DNA of 64,000 nt from Astragalus membranaceus. Taxonomy: Eukaryota > Streptophyta > Magnoliopsida > Fabales > Fabaceae. The stretch is taken from positions 75,449,948 to 75,513,947 of the forward strand of contig CM076854.1 of NCBI GenBank assembly GCA_039519185.1, in the 5' to 3' direction. The notes beneath the pieces were generated by a model. That model searched no databases. It saw nothing but the letters and a program-made list of their open reading frames with translations, and was not told the origin of the DNA. This document shows positions 46,190-57,478 of the stretch, one piece after another (positions within the stretch are counted from its first letter, which is position 1; the number at the start of each line of letters is the position of its first letter). A program made the position numbers and the translations under genes.

Positions 46190-48676
46190 TGTAACACCCC
46201 GATAATTTCTAACATGTAGAATTACCGAAATGCACTAAATGGCATACATTAGAGTAACTTCCTGTTAATGAATATTGAACACAACTAAAACTTTTGATAA
46301 CACATATCAAATGGTTCTCTGAACCTCATTAACTTCCTGAAAATGCTTAAGTTTCACAACTTAAGACTTATACAATCCTGGCGTTCAATACTCAAAACAT
46401 AAAGTAGCGGAAATGATTTTACAACTTATACAATGATAGTTATACAATCGGTGATATAATTAGAAGGAAATACAAAGGACTAAACAGGAAATCAAATCTC
46501 CCATGACTCCATGAGTCACACCGGCTAACCGTGCTTCTTCGCCTTTGCTTTTCCTTGCTTCTCTGTAAAAACCACAATATATAAAGGGTGAGATAAACAT
46601 TATCTCAGTGAGTCCTATCGAGACCCCTTACTAACTCTAGCGGTTTATTATGCTTAAACTTGAACTCATGGCCCTAATAAGCGACCATGTGGACATCTAT
46701 TTTTTTCTTCTTATAATTTGTTGCCCTAATAAGCGACTACGCGTTACATTTCTTTCTTGACGTAGCCCTAATAAGCGACTACATATATCATGTCTTAACC
46801 TTTCCTTTAACTTTGCACAACACCTCGAGCCGACCTTATCATGGTTATTTTAATTGGCTTTTGGTGAACCCGATCCACTAACTGCTAATTAGTGGGCAAA
46901 CCTCAATGGGCCTAGGTTTTGGGGACCATGACTTACCCTCCCCTAGTATGCTAATCCTTGAGGGTCGTCACCCTCGATATACTTACTTATTCCTATACCA
47001 TCTACCTTTCTCTTTTGAGAAAGTAACCTCTTTTCCTTTTTGGGAAACTAACATGTCTTGTATCTATTACGATCTTTTATCATGTCTTGACTTGCGTAAC
47101 GTTACTTGTGTACACTCGCACCTTACTAATGTACGGTTTTTCCTTAACATTTATAACTTGTGAGCTTTTCCTCAACTTTCTTAATTTCATAGCTTCAGTG
47201 TGTTTCCATCCTTGGGAAACCTTGGGGAATCAATCGGAAGGGAATCGAAATCGTTTGGAAAGGGTTAAAAAGGGTTTTGAAGAAGGGTAACAGAAGGATT
47301 CGCACGGTCCGTGCTTCAGAGGCGCACGACCCGTGCGTGTCAATAAAATCTCTGTTTTAAAAACTTACAGGGCACACGGTCCGTGCCACAAAGGCGCACG
47401 ACCCGTGCGTTTCCTAAACTTTTTAAAGCTGGTTTGCGAAGGTTACGCACGGTTCGTGCCCTATGGCGCACGACCCGTGCTGTGTCAAAAGTTCATTTCT
47501 TGGCTACTGCGAGCAAGGCGCACGACCCGTGCCCTTGAGGAGCACGATCCGTGCGTCTTTGACAGCAGCAAAATTCTCAGTTTCGTGTAACTTTTTCCAT
47601 TCCGTTTCGATTCCAATTTCATTCTGATCGATATCCTAACACAATAACAATCATTCCAGTCCAGATAACAGTCGTACAACACATATAATTATATCATCAA
47701 TCAACAATTCAATCAATTCGATTGGTTTGTAAAATAACAGATTTTCAAGAAAACAGTTTTTGTGACGATTTCACGAAACGAATTTCAGTAACTATTGGTT
47801 CAGAAAATATCATGCTCGGTTTTCAAAACAATCCCTAAGCGAGTTATAGAACTCACCGATTGCGTTGAAAATCGCAAAACACCGAGACTTTAACGGATGC
47901 CAACGAACCAAGGACACACGGACTCTCCTAGAACTCGTTCCCAACACCACTCAGCTGCTTGACCCATTCGGACAGCAACCAAAAACTCGAAGTTCAACTA
48001 CTGTACCTTCCCTTCAACTATTCCAGTCAACAATAAGCTTGTGATTGAGTTTTTCCAGAACCAATTATTGGAACTTCTAAGGGCCTAAGCTAGCTTCAAT
48101 GCTTCAAAAGTGACATGCAAGCAAGAATTCCAGTTTTGACCACTTTGGGGTTGGGTATTTCGAATTTGAGATTTGAGCTAGAGGGAGAAAAGGCTACTGA
48201 AATTCATATCATTGGAAAGAGGAAGAGAAACGAGAAAGATTGGTGCAAAGAGTTTCCACATGCATGAAGGTTTGAGCAGGTTTCTCTCTTCTCCTCTACC
48301 CTCTCTCTCCCTCGACTTCTCCTCCTTCTCTCTCTGTTTCTTTCTTTCTGATTTTGTTACAAATGAGAGTCTCTTTTAGGTATTGGCTCAGCTGGGTTTA
48401 TTTAACATGTGTAAAGATCAAAATGCCCCTTCCCTCTGAGACACCCTTAATCTACACTTAACACATTATAATACCAAATCCTATTAACTTAACAAAATCT
48501 TTTAATTATGCCTTACTATAGTTTTATTTGTTTCATACATCACATAATTAAGTAGTTATGCTAATTAATCGATTCATAATAAACCTCTTGTGCTAAATAT
48601 TTGATTTACCCAATAAATTATCTTAACCTCTTCGCTAATTTAAATAATTTAAATTAGCTAATTAGGGGATGTTACA
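46190..48676 (-). repeat. 5' LTR of G3
   Basis: 2487 bp. Read on the minus strand it holds the same modules as the plus-strand LTRs: donor-like GGTGAGTT in a hairpin at about 47836-47857, GCACG/CGTGC palindromes (47298-47555), GGGTGACGACCC...CCTAGG (46911-46973), hairpin units with loop TCGCTTATTAGGG (about 46660-46790), hairpin TGAGATAA-TGT-TTATCTCA at about 46589-46607, and acceptor-like TTTTTACAG ending at 46563. Confidence 0.93.
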
Positions 48677-48705
48677 CATATCCTAGGTGGACATCCAAGG
48701 GGGAG
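48677..48705 (+). other. Ty1-copia internal 3' end and polypurine tract
   Basis: Resumes the copia 3' UTR cut at 16376: CATATCCTAGGTGGACATCC, then the purine tract AAGGGGGAG directly before TGTTATG, as in many plant copia elements. Confidence 0.85.
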
Positions 48706-51264
48706 TGTTATGAATATTATTGGGGGATGTCCATCTTCTCCCATCTTCTCTGTAACATCCCCAAAATAATTAATAGAATTATTTGGATGTTAACCCAATT
48801 GAATTATTTTAGTACTTGACTGGTAAATTTATTGGGTGCTAAAATTAATTATTGGTTGTCTTAGGATCGTTAACCGGTTAATTCGGGGCAAGGACAATTT
48901 GGAAACAAAATTAGAGATTAAGGGCAATGTGGTCATTTGACCACATTCCCACTTAATATATAAGAAAAAAAAAGAATTAAAAGAAAGAAAGAAAGGAAGC
49001 GAGAGACAGAGCGGAGAAAGGAGAGAAAGAAGAAAAAAGAAGAAAAAAAATGGGTTTGATGGAAGAAGAGGAAAAATGGGGCACCAAGGTTCTTCAAAAC
49101 GTCTTCCCTCCAACACGAAAAATGATTACCGTTTCTTCCTCTTTGATTTGATACAAACATCACAACATATGATCCACTCTCCCTCAAATCACCATTTTCG
49201 ATTTTAAGAGGAAAAGGGAGATTTTTGTGGTTCAAGCTCAAAGGAAAGCTTAGGATGGCGTTTAGGAGCGAGCTCAAGGTGGATTAGGCGAATATTAAAG
49301 TCCGATTTGGGGTTTTTGAAGAATCAAGAGGTTAGGGTTCAATTGGGGGTTTATGTGTGAATAGTGATTGAAGGTTGAAGATGATGAATAGTGTTTGATG
49401 ATTCAAGGATGATTAGGAACGAACCCGAAGCGTATTGAGTGCGGAACGAAGTTCAATTTCACGAATTGGAAGTTGGTTGGTGATTAGGGTTCGAATGGCG
49501 GGATTTTGAGGAATTCGGTATTTCGGTCAAAAAGATGTCTCGTGATCGAGTGGAAAGCTTTGGGAGCGGATACGGATGTCGCCGGAACGTGGAGTTGATT
49601 TGGGGAGCATTCGTGTGGTTATGACGGAAAAGCAATTTCGCGGAAAGTCTCGGCTATTTGTGATTTTCATCACATCAGTGAGTTTTACTCACGCTTAGGA
49701 TTATTTCGTTTTACAATGAATTTTACGTTGATTGATTTCGAAAGATTTTGAGTCGAAAATCGCTATTTCGAAATATATCGTATTTGGTAAAATTCGTTTA
49801 TATTGAGTTTTTGATTGAATTGATTGTGTGATGTGAATTGAATCTGTTTTCATGCTTGTTTGGTCTATTTTCAATCGGAGCAAGAATCGAAACTGAGCGG
49901 AATAGCGGACTTCGCGAGAAACCGCAAAATCTGCAATTCTCAGCAAGGCATCGCGTCGCGACCATGCACGAATTTGTGAGGAAAATGTTTTTGATACTTT
50001 TCGCGTTGCGACGGAAGAAATTCGCGTCGCGACGCTTTGCAGTTTTTCATCAACTATACACTGATTTTGTTTTCGCGATAATTTTTGATCCGGGAACCTG
50101 ATTGAGGTGTTCTAAGATGGGTTTGAAAGCTTATTCAGAGGCCTAACTGAATATACAATTTAAGAAGGTAAAATGAACTGTTTTTGAAGTCATAATTTGT
50201 TTCGAAAAGTGGCGAGTTAGTATGCGAGAGCAAACGTAGATTTTGTTTATGATGCGAACTAAATGTTCAAATAAAGGTCTAATGTTAATGAATTATGAGT
50301 TCATATGATTAGTGGATATATATATTATATCGAGTTTGGGTGACGACCCATGATGCTAACATACTAGGTGGGGTAGTCATGCACCCTTACCCTAGGCCCT
50401 GTGCCATTAGGGAAAGTACTATTGGTAAGGGGTTCACCGAGCTTAGCGTACGTGCAGTCGGTGTTATGTTAAAAACTTTGTTGTGCGATACACCTGGCTT
50501 AGCGTTCACGCAGTCGGTGTCGTTCTGAGTTATAACAGGTTAGCCGGGCTTAGCGTTTGCGCAGTCGGCATTATGTTAAGAGTTAAAGAATGCGGTTCAC
50601 CGGGCTTATCGTTCGCGCAGTCGGTGTCGTGTTCGAATGGTTTCATAATTGAACCGAGAGTGTTGTTAGGGGTCTCGGTAGAACTCACTGAGATTGTATC
50701 TCATTGTTTATATGTTGTTGTTTTATAGAGAAACAGGAAAAGTGGAGATCCAACAGGCACGAGCAGGTGGTGTTCGGATGGTCGCTGATGACTTAGCTTT
50801 TATGCTTAAGTTTATGTTTCCCTTGTTATCTTTGTATCACAACTTTATGTCGTTACCGGATGGTCGAGTTATGTATTTTGTTTCCGCTTTCTTGTATGAT
50901 ATTGAACACTGTAGTTCACTGATGGTTTATGGTCAGAGAACCGACATGGTCTTACTTATGTTTAAGACGGTCTTGTTATTATTCAGTGAAAAATTTACAG
51001 TGGTGTTCAGTATTTAAACAGGAAATATATCTCTGATGTGTTAGGGATGGTGCACTTGGGTATTTCTACTCGTTAGAAATTCCGTGGTGTTACATTCTCA
51101 TTACTTCCTTGTCAATTCTCAACCTAAAATTAGGGTTCACCCTTATGTATAGAGAGGTACTTATGAAGAGAATAATATACAAAGATCTTACTCTTCTACA
51201 TATTTGTTCTTGTTCTCCTTATTTTCTCCACATTTCTTCTTGATTTATATCTTATTTCATAACA
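48706..51264 (+). mobile_element. Ty1-copia 3' LTR, interrupted by a solo LTR
   Basis: 48706-48750 plus 51100-51264 form an LTR of about 210 bp that begins TGTTATGAATA and ends TTTCATAACA (matching inverted ends TGTTATG/CATAACA). It is split by the solo LTR at 48751-51094 with TTCTC duplicated on both sides. It belongs to the same copia copy as 15196-16376; the 5' half of that copy lies left of the window. Confidence 0.85.
48751..51094 (+). mobile_element. Solo LTR related to the 33823 element
   Basis: 2344 bp, TGTAACATCCCC...GGTGTTACA, duplication TTCTC at 48746-48750 and 51095-51099. Diverged from, but collinear with, the LTR at 33823: donor-like hairpin at 49678, GGGTGACGACCC module 50338-50396, four hairpin units 50431-50628 with loop GGCTTAGCGTTYRCGCAGT, acceptor-like site at 50728. 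No internal region remains, so it arose by LTR-LTR recombination. Confidence 0.93.
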
Positions 51265-51753
51265 GAATTTTACAAATTTCAATATTAGATGCTTATCCAC
51301 GTGTTGAGACAAAAACAGGAATATTTAGAATGTGTTTTAACTATATATTGGCATAAAAAGAAATGTGAAAGATATAATTCATTATCTATATTAAGTAAGA
51401 TATTAAAATTATTATATTCCTATCCTTTTTTAGTAAATAACAATACTTTATTATATTATTATAGTTTATTTTTAGTTAAATGTATTATTTACAAAATGCA
51501 AATATAATTTTCTTTTAATTTTGTTATGTATTTATTGTTTTGGTATGCCATTATTTTTATTTATAAATATGGAAAGTAAAGATACTATTATTTATTACGA
51601 GAAAATTTAGGATTTGCTGTGTTTTTTTTATTTTAGTGCATTTTCTTCATGTTAGCACTTGTGAATTTAGTTAAATATTTTTCTTGGACAATTGAATTTA
51701 GTTAAATATAAAATAGTGATTTTGATGGAAATAAATATAATTTCAAAACCTTA
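51265..51753. other. Unassigned AT-rich sequence
   Basis: Very AT-rich, with ATTGAATTTAGTTAAATAT twice near 51663-51710. A 72-codon frame (51289-51507) has leucine/tyrosine-rich composition expected from AT-rich DNA. No match to any element here; it may be the oldest flanking sequence in the window or a decayed element. Confidence 0.4.
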
Positions 51754-54085
51754 TGTAACACCCCGATAAATTCTAACATGTAGAATCACCGAAATGCACT
51801 AAATGACATACATCAGAGTAACTTCCTGTTATTGAAATATTGAACACAACTAAAACTTTCGATAATACATATCAATTGGTTCTCTGAACCTCATAAACTT
51901 CCTGAAAATGCTTAAGTTTCGAAACTTAAGACTTGTACATAATCCTGGTGTTCAATACTCAAAACATAAAGTAGCTTAAACGATTTTACAACTTAAACAA
52001 TGAAAGTTATACAATCAGTGACATAACTAAATAAAAATACAAAGGGCTAAGCGGAAATCAAATTTCCAATAGTTCCATGAGTCGCACCAGCTAACTGTGC
52101 TTAGTCGCCTTTGCTTTCCCCTGTTTCTCTGTAAAAACCACAAATATGAAGGGTGAGATAAACATTATCTCAGTGAGTCCTATCGAGACCCTTTACTAAC
52201 TCTAGCGGTTCATTATGCTTTACTTTGAACTCGTGGCCCTAAAAAGCAACCACGTGGAAATACATTAAGTTCCTGTAACCTTTATGCTCATGGCCCTCCT
52301 AAGCGACACATGAAGCATACAATATTTTGTTCCATGATTTTAGCATAACACCTCAGCCTACCTATTTTATAGGCACTTCTTTGGCTTTGGTGAACCCATC
52401 CCGCTATTTCTAGTGGGCGAAACCTCTTGAGTCTAGGTTTTGGGGCTCATGACTTCCCCTCCCCTAGTATGCTAATCCTCTAAGGGTCGTCACCCTTATC
52501 CTCTTGTATTTGTTATACATTATATATACATGTACCCGCAATGGGCCGTTAGTGATTTCAGTCATGTACCATCTATCCTTCCACGAGGGAAGGCATTTTG
52601 CCGTGAATTAACATTTCTTACCTTGACCGTTATGAAATGAGGGTGTACGCTCGCGTTACACTAAAGTACGGTTTTCTTTAAGATTTATGCTTGTGAGATT
52701 TACCTCAAACTTCATTCGTTTCATGACATAAGTAGGTTTCCATCCTTGGGAAACATTGGGGAATCAATCGGAAAGGATTCGGAATCGTTCGGAACGGATT
52801 TAAAAGGATCTTGAGTTAGGGTAACAGAAAGATCCGCACGACCCGTGCGTATCATTTAAATTTCAGTTTTGAAAAACTTACAGGACGCACGGTCCGTGCC
52901 ACAAGGGCGCACGACCCGTGCGTGTCTTAAATTTTGAAAATGCGGGGTAACAGAAGGATCCGCACGATCCGTGCCCTTGTGAGGCACGATCCGTGCGTCC
53001 TTTCCAGTGCCCATTGTGTAGATAATTTTGTCTACTTTCTGATGGTCAAAGGTTCATACGCATGCATCCAGTAGCTTGGGAGGTATACCCGAAACAAGGT
53101 GACTGGTCCAGGACAGTGGCTGATTCACAACTGGAACTTGTGATTCATTTTTCTTCCACCATACTCAATGAAATCGGTTCATTCTTGTGCCTATTTCGAA
53201 GAATTTCTTGTCTAGTTTCCAAATCATCAAGAATCACGTTCATCTGAGCCGTGTAGAGAGAGATATCGGTTAAACACTGAAGGTGGTACCAACGGATTTT
53301 CTACTGGATTTGTTTCTCTAATGGTGAACTTGAGTATCTTTAACCCCAACTTCGAATCCCAGCACCTCCAGCTACTGAACCATCTCCAAATGTGTTTCTA
53401 ATTCGAATTGTGGCTCCTCATCTTGCACCGCAACACTCCAACTGAAATGTAAGGCTTCAAACCCCTCCTAAGGTTCTATTGGAACCACATGCAAGCTAGG
53501 AATCCATTTTCTTCTCACTTGGAACTTGAGGTGCGAAAATGGTGAAAGGAGGATGGATGATTCTTTGGTGGTGAAATCGGTATCAGTTTGGAGAGGAGGG
53601 GATAAGGATCACAATGGTGTAAATAGAATAGACATGCATGAAGGAATGGTGGAGGTCTCCTCCCTTCATCCCCTTCCCTTTCCCATGGTTTTCTCTCTCC
53701 CTCAACCCTCTCCATTTTCTGTTTTCAGCTTGAAAGAAATGAGACTCATGTGTTTTGCTTCAGCTGAAGTTCACTTAAAAAGGGGCGAAATGACCATAGT
53801 GCCCTTATGTTCAATTTTGGCTTAAACTTTCTTAATTTCTTCTTAAGTCAATTTTAATCAAACAATACTTATACAATAATCGCATATTGCATATAGTTAT
53901 GTTCTGTGGAGGATGGTTTAGCCGAAACTCATTAATGTGTGGAAAAGACAAAAATACCCCTGTGCTCCTATTCGCTTAAAATCCCAATTAACTCGCCATA
54001 TCATAATTAATCAATAATGCTAATTAATCATCTTGACCTCTTGCTAATTTAAATAATTTAAATTAGCGAAACTGGGGATGTTACA
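51754..54085 (-). repeat. 3' LTR of a second G3-like element
   Basis: TGTAACACCCCGATAAATTC...GGGGATGTTACA, 2332 bp, the same family as the G3 LTRs but diverged, most strongly at 53010-53830. Retains the acceptor-like hairpin (about 52156-52174), the GGGTGACGACCC module (52432-52505) and a short palindrome array (52832-53005). Next to it the minus strand carries the polypurine tract and pol 3' end, so it is a minus-strand 3' LTR. Confidence 0.9.
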
Positions 54086-54318
54086 ATCACCCCAACTTTT
54101 AAAAATTTTGTCCTCTAAATTGACAAAACGTACCTCAACCGAAAAAGATAGGGATATTTCACCCGCATGTCTTCCTCTACTTCCCATGTCACTTCGTCGT
54201 GTGATGTACCGTCCCAAAGCACCTTGACAATAGGAATTGATCTCGTCCGGAACGTTTTCTCGCCACGTTCGATGATCCTGAATGGAGTAGGCTGATAAGA
54301 TAAATCCGGTCTGATATC
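54086..54318 (-). pseudogene. Pol 3' end of the second G3-like element
   Basis: Minus-strand tail with SIPIVKVL and VTWEVEEDMRVKYPYLF-type residues, then GAGGACAAAATTTTTAAAAG and the purine tract. Closely similar to 18637-18884. Truncated at 54318 by the plus-strand element; its remainder would lie right of the window. Confidence 0.88.
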
Positions 54319-57300
54319 TGCAACATCCCTAATTTTTAAAGACTCGATCTATGAAGCCTAAGACCGATTAATTAATTGTGGGAATAATTGTTCGTGTCTC
54401 GGCGAAAAATAGTCGAGGAAAAGTCCCAAGAAATCCTGCTCTGCATTTAATTGTGGCTTGGTCATAAATTTAATGAACAATTCAGTTGAAGGGTAAAATC
54501 GTCATTTTTACCTCACATCGAAGATGAATCACCCAACGATATAATAACCGGATCCTAGTCATGATATGATCATGAAAATGGTATTTACATTCATGAGTCG
54601 AGCGGATTGGTGAGTACTTAATGGATTCTAAAATGAGAATTATAGAACCAAGGACATTTTGGACATTTCACTCCCATTTAAACCCTCCTCAGCCATTTAA
54701 TTGCTGATTTCACCCATTCCCTCACACTTTCAACAACTTTCAGAAAACAAAAAAAACTGAAATAGAATAGAAGAAAGGAGAGGGAGAGGTCGTGAGCTAG
54801 GGGGAAGAAGATGGAGGGAGAATTCTCAATCTCAATTGCATGTGAGTGTTCTTGCTTCTTCTTCACTCTATTTTCCATTCTGATTCCATTAAGCCTATTA
54901 TCGGAACCTGATTCTTCCCCAATCTCCTTGTCCATTTTCGGATTGAAGCTATCATGGTGAAGGTGATGAAATTCTGAAGTTCAATCTTGTTGCATGCTCT
55001 TGATTAGCTGAAATTCGGCATTCCAAGTAGAAGTATATATATATCTTGCATTTGCGAATTTGAAGGGAGTTTGTGGCAAATCCAGTTGCTGTTTCCACTG
55101 ATAAGAATGGAGGGTTACTGCTGGTTCAGTGAATGGAAGCCCAAATTCGTAGTTACAAGAGTTTGAGGTTGATGATTCAAGCTCATCAAATTTCTGGGTA
55201 AAACCCGTATGCACTACTCCCAGTGTTTTATTTGAATCTTCCAGCACACAACTCCTATGATCACGATTCTTGTTTCTCTGGAAAGTAGACAAAATCTCTT
55301 CATTTTGGGCACAAGAACCGTATGATTTTATGGAGAAATGAGAGAGATATCCTGTTCACAAGTTTCGGTTTCAGAATCAAACATTGTCCTGGACCAGTCA
55401 CATAGTTTCGGTGATATCTCTCAATCTACTGGATGCATGCGCGTGAAACTTCTTCCATCAGAAAGTAGACGAAATTATCTTCACATTGAGCACTTGTTTG
55501 GATAGTTTTGGTCACGAATTGACCAAGTTATGCTTGTTGCAAAACTCAATCCAGATGCTGGGGAAAACAGAAATAAAGCTGGAAATGTTGAATTGACGGA
55601 TCCGGGGTCGAATCGTCAAAGTGTCGAGAAACACCAATTCCAGTCACCGGGAAGGAAGTCAGTATCAAGGGTGATGCCGGTTACTGAATTCAGATGCGGA
55701 AGCCTTCGGATCGTGTTCGTGATTCGGGAACCGTTCGAGTGGCTATCGATTCGGTAATTCGAGCGAGGACGCGACTACTCGGGGATCGTCAACCGGGTGA
55801 GTTCTACTCACGGATTAGGGAACCAATTTTTGATGATTTGAACCCTTGACATAATCTCATAGGTTGTTGAAAATATGCCTTGGAAGCTAAAATTCTGAGT
55901 TTTGGAAAAATTGACATTTTACGGTTTTGAAAATCATAAGCGAATTGAAATGATTTTTGATAACGATTTTGCATTTGAAATGTACTCTGGAATATTGCCA
56001 ATTTTCTGGGTTTCAGGTGGAACGGAAATTAGGAATCGAATCGAGAGCGAACGGAGAACGAAAGTGAGAAAATTTCGAGTTGGGCATCAGACTGGCAGTT
56101 CTGTCCACTGGCGCATAACTCGCGCACGAGTCGCGCGCCGCGCGCCACTGTGGAAGAATTGGTTCTGTCAACTGGCGCATAACTCGCGCACGAGTCGCGC
56201 GCCGTGCGCCACTGTTCATTCTGATGCGTGACTCCGTTTTTCTCGTTTCAACGCTCCGTTCAATCCCGAACCTTTCCTAATCCCTTCCTCAAACGATTTT
56301 AAAGCTACCAACCTATTGAAAACATAATTTCAAACCGTTCAAACTATATTTTTGAAAAAGAGTCTTGAAACCTATTTGGTCGAGAACGAAAACCCTAGAT
56401 TACGTGTGAGCACACCGAATAATGGTTGGGCTGAACTTATATATGGATATAAGACCTGGAATTGATTATAATTCTGGAAGTTAATAGAACTCTTCATAAA
56501 TGGACTGACTGAATATATATGTTTATATATGTCAAATGGAAATGATTATAATGCCGGAGGTCTAACTTATGAATTCCTCAAAACGGGTTATAGATCGATA
56601 TGGATATTGTTTATCCAATTACTATGTGAATGATCCTTTGGTGATCGAAAGATATAAATTATCTAATGAACTTTTATGAATGATCCTTTGGTGATCGAAA
56701 AAGATATAAATTATCTAACTCTCGAGAACTTGATGCGTATTGTCATACGTATTGTGTTGGGTGACGACCCGACAAGTAGCATACTAGGAAGGGATGTCAT
56801 GAGCCCTCACCCTAGGCCCTGAATGTGTTTTGGCGTGGTCAACTCACGGGTTACCGGGATTAGTGGTTCTTGCACGGCCGGTTTATGCTAAGTTAAACAC
56901 ACGATTCACCGGGATTAGTGGTTGTTGCACGGTCGGCGTTTCGTTTAATAAATAAGAAATTCACGATTCGCCGGGATAAGTGGTTGTTGCACGGTCGGCG
57001 TTTCGATTAAAGAATTATGAATACGAATTGCCGGGATTAGTGGTTGTTGCACGGTTGGCATTTCGATTAATAAATAAGACATTGTTATGTCAGCTTTTGT
57101 TATAACGGTTTAATAAATTGAACCGAGTGTCAGTGAGGGGGCACAGTAGGACTCACTGAGACAAGTTGTCTCACCCAATCCATATTTGTTGTTTTTACAG
57201 AGAACAGGTTATAAGGACAGCAGGCGGCACAGTTGGTTGTCGGGTTCGAGGAGAAGATTGAAGATTGATTCATTCATAGTTGTCCTTGTTCTTCTGTAGT

Positions 57301-57464
57301 TGTATCTGTATTCGGTCGTATGACTCGAGCTTTTATTATTTATTTTTTTTAGTTTCCGCTGTTTCTTGTAAAGATGTATATCTGAACGATGATTTTTATA
57401 CTCTGATTTGTACCAAATTGTATATTTAGGTATCTCTTTGTTAAAGAAATACCGGGGTGTTACA
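54319..57464 (+). repeat. 5' LTR of the 54319 element
   Basis: Starts TGCAACATCCCTAATTTTTA (the 3' copy starts TGTAACATCC) and ends CGGGGTGTTACA. Contains a donor-like hairpin GTGAGT-TCT-ACTCAC at 55797; a duplicated GC-rich unit of about 62 bp (56101-56215, with ACTCG-CGCA-CGAGT); the GGGTGACGACCC module 56758-56815; four hairpin units 56848-57065; TGAGACAA-G-TTGTCTCA at about 57156-57173; acceptor-like TTTTTACAG ending at 57200. Confidence 0.93.
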
Positions 57465-57466
57465 TT

Positions 57467-57478
57467 TGGTATCAGAGC
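57467..57478 (+). other. Primer binding site of the 54319 element
   Basis: TGGTATCAGAGC two bases after the LTR end. Confidence 0.9.

Larger units (their letters stand above)
16377..48676 (-). mobile_element. Chromodomain Ty3-gypsy retrotransposon G3, minus strand, with nested insertions
   Basis: Bounded by LTRs starting TGTAACACCCCGATAATTTC and ending GGGGATGTTACA, flanked by the 5-bp duplication CATAT (16372-16376 and 48677-48681). It inserted into a Ty1-copia element. Its coding order on the minus strand is gag (about 46170-45176), RT/RNase H (45179-43606), RNase H end/integrase (32473-30959) and integrase C-terminus plus chromodomain-like tail (18884-18637). Pol is interrupted twice: by a solo LTR (32479-43600) and by a CACTA transposon (18888-30958). 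Chromodomain tail and initiator-Met PBS place it in the chromoviruses, probably Tekay/Del. Confidence 0.92.

Noticed and set aside
51289..51507. Host gene exon in the AT-rich gap
   Set aside because: Composition-driven Leu/Tyr/Lys frame, no splice structure and no domain.
55902..56231. 109-codon plus-strand ORF in the 54319 LTR, copied at 62475-62804
   Set aside because: Runs through a duplicated CpG-rich repeat. Identity of the two copies is due to LTR duplication; no domain.
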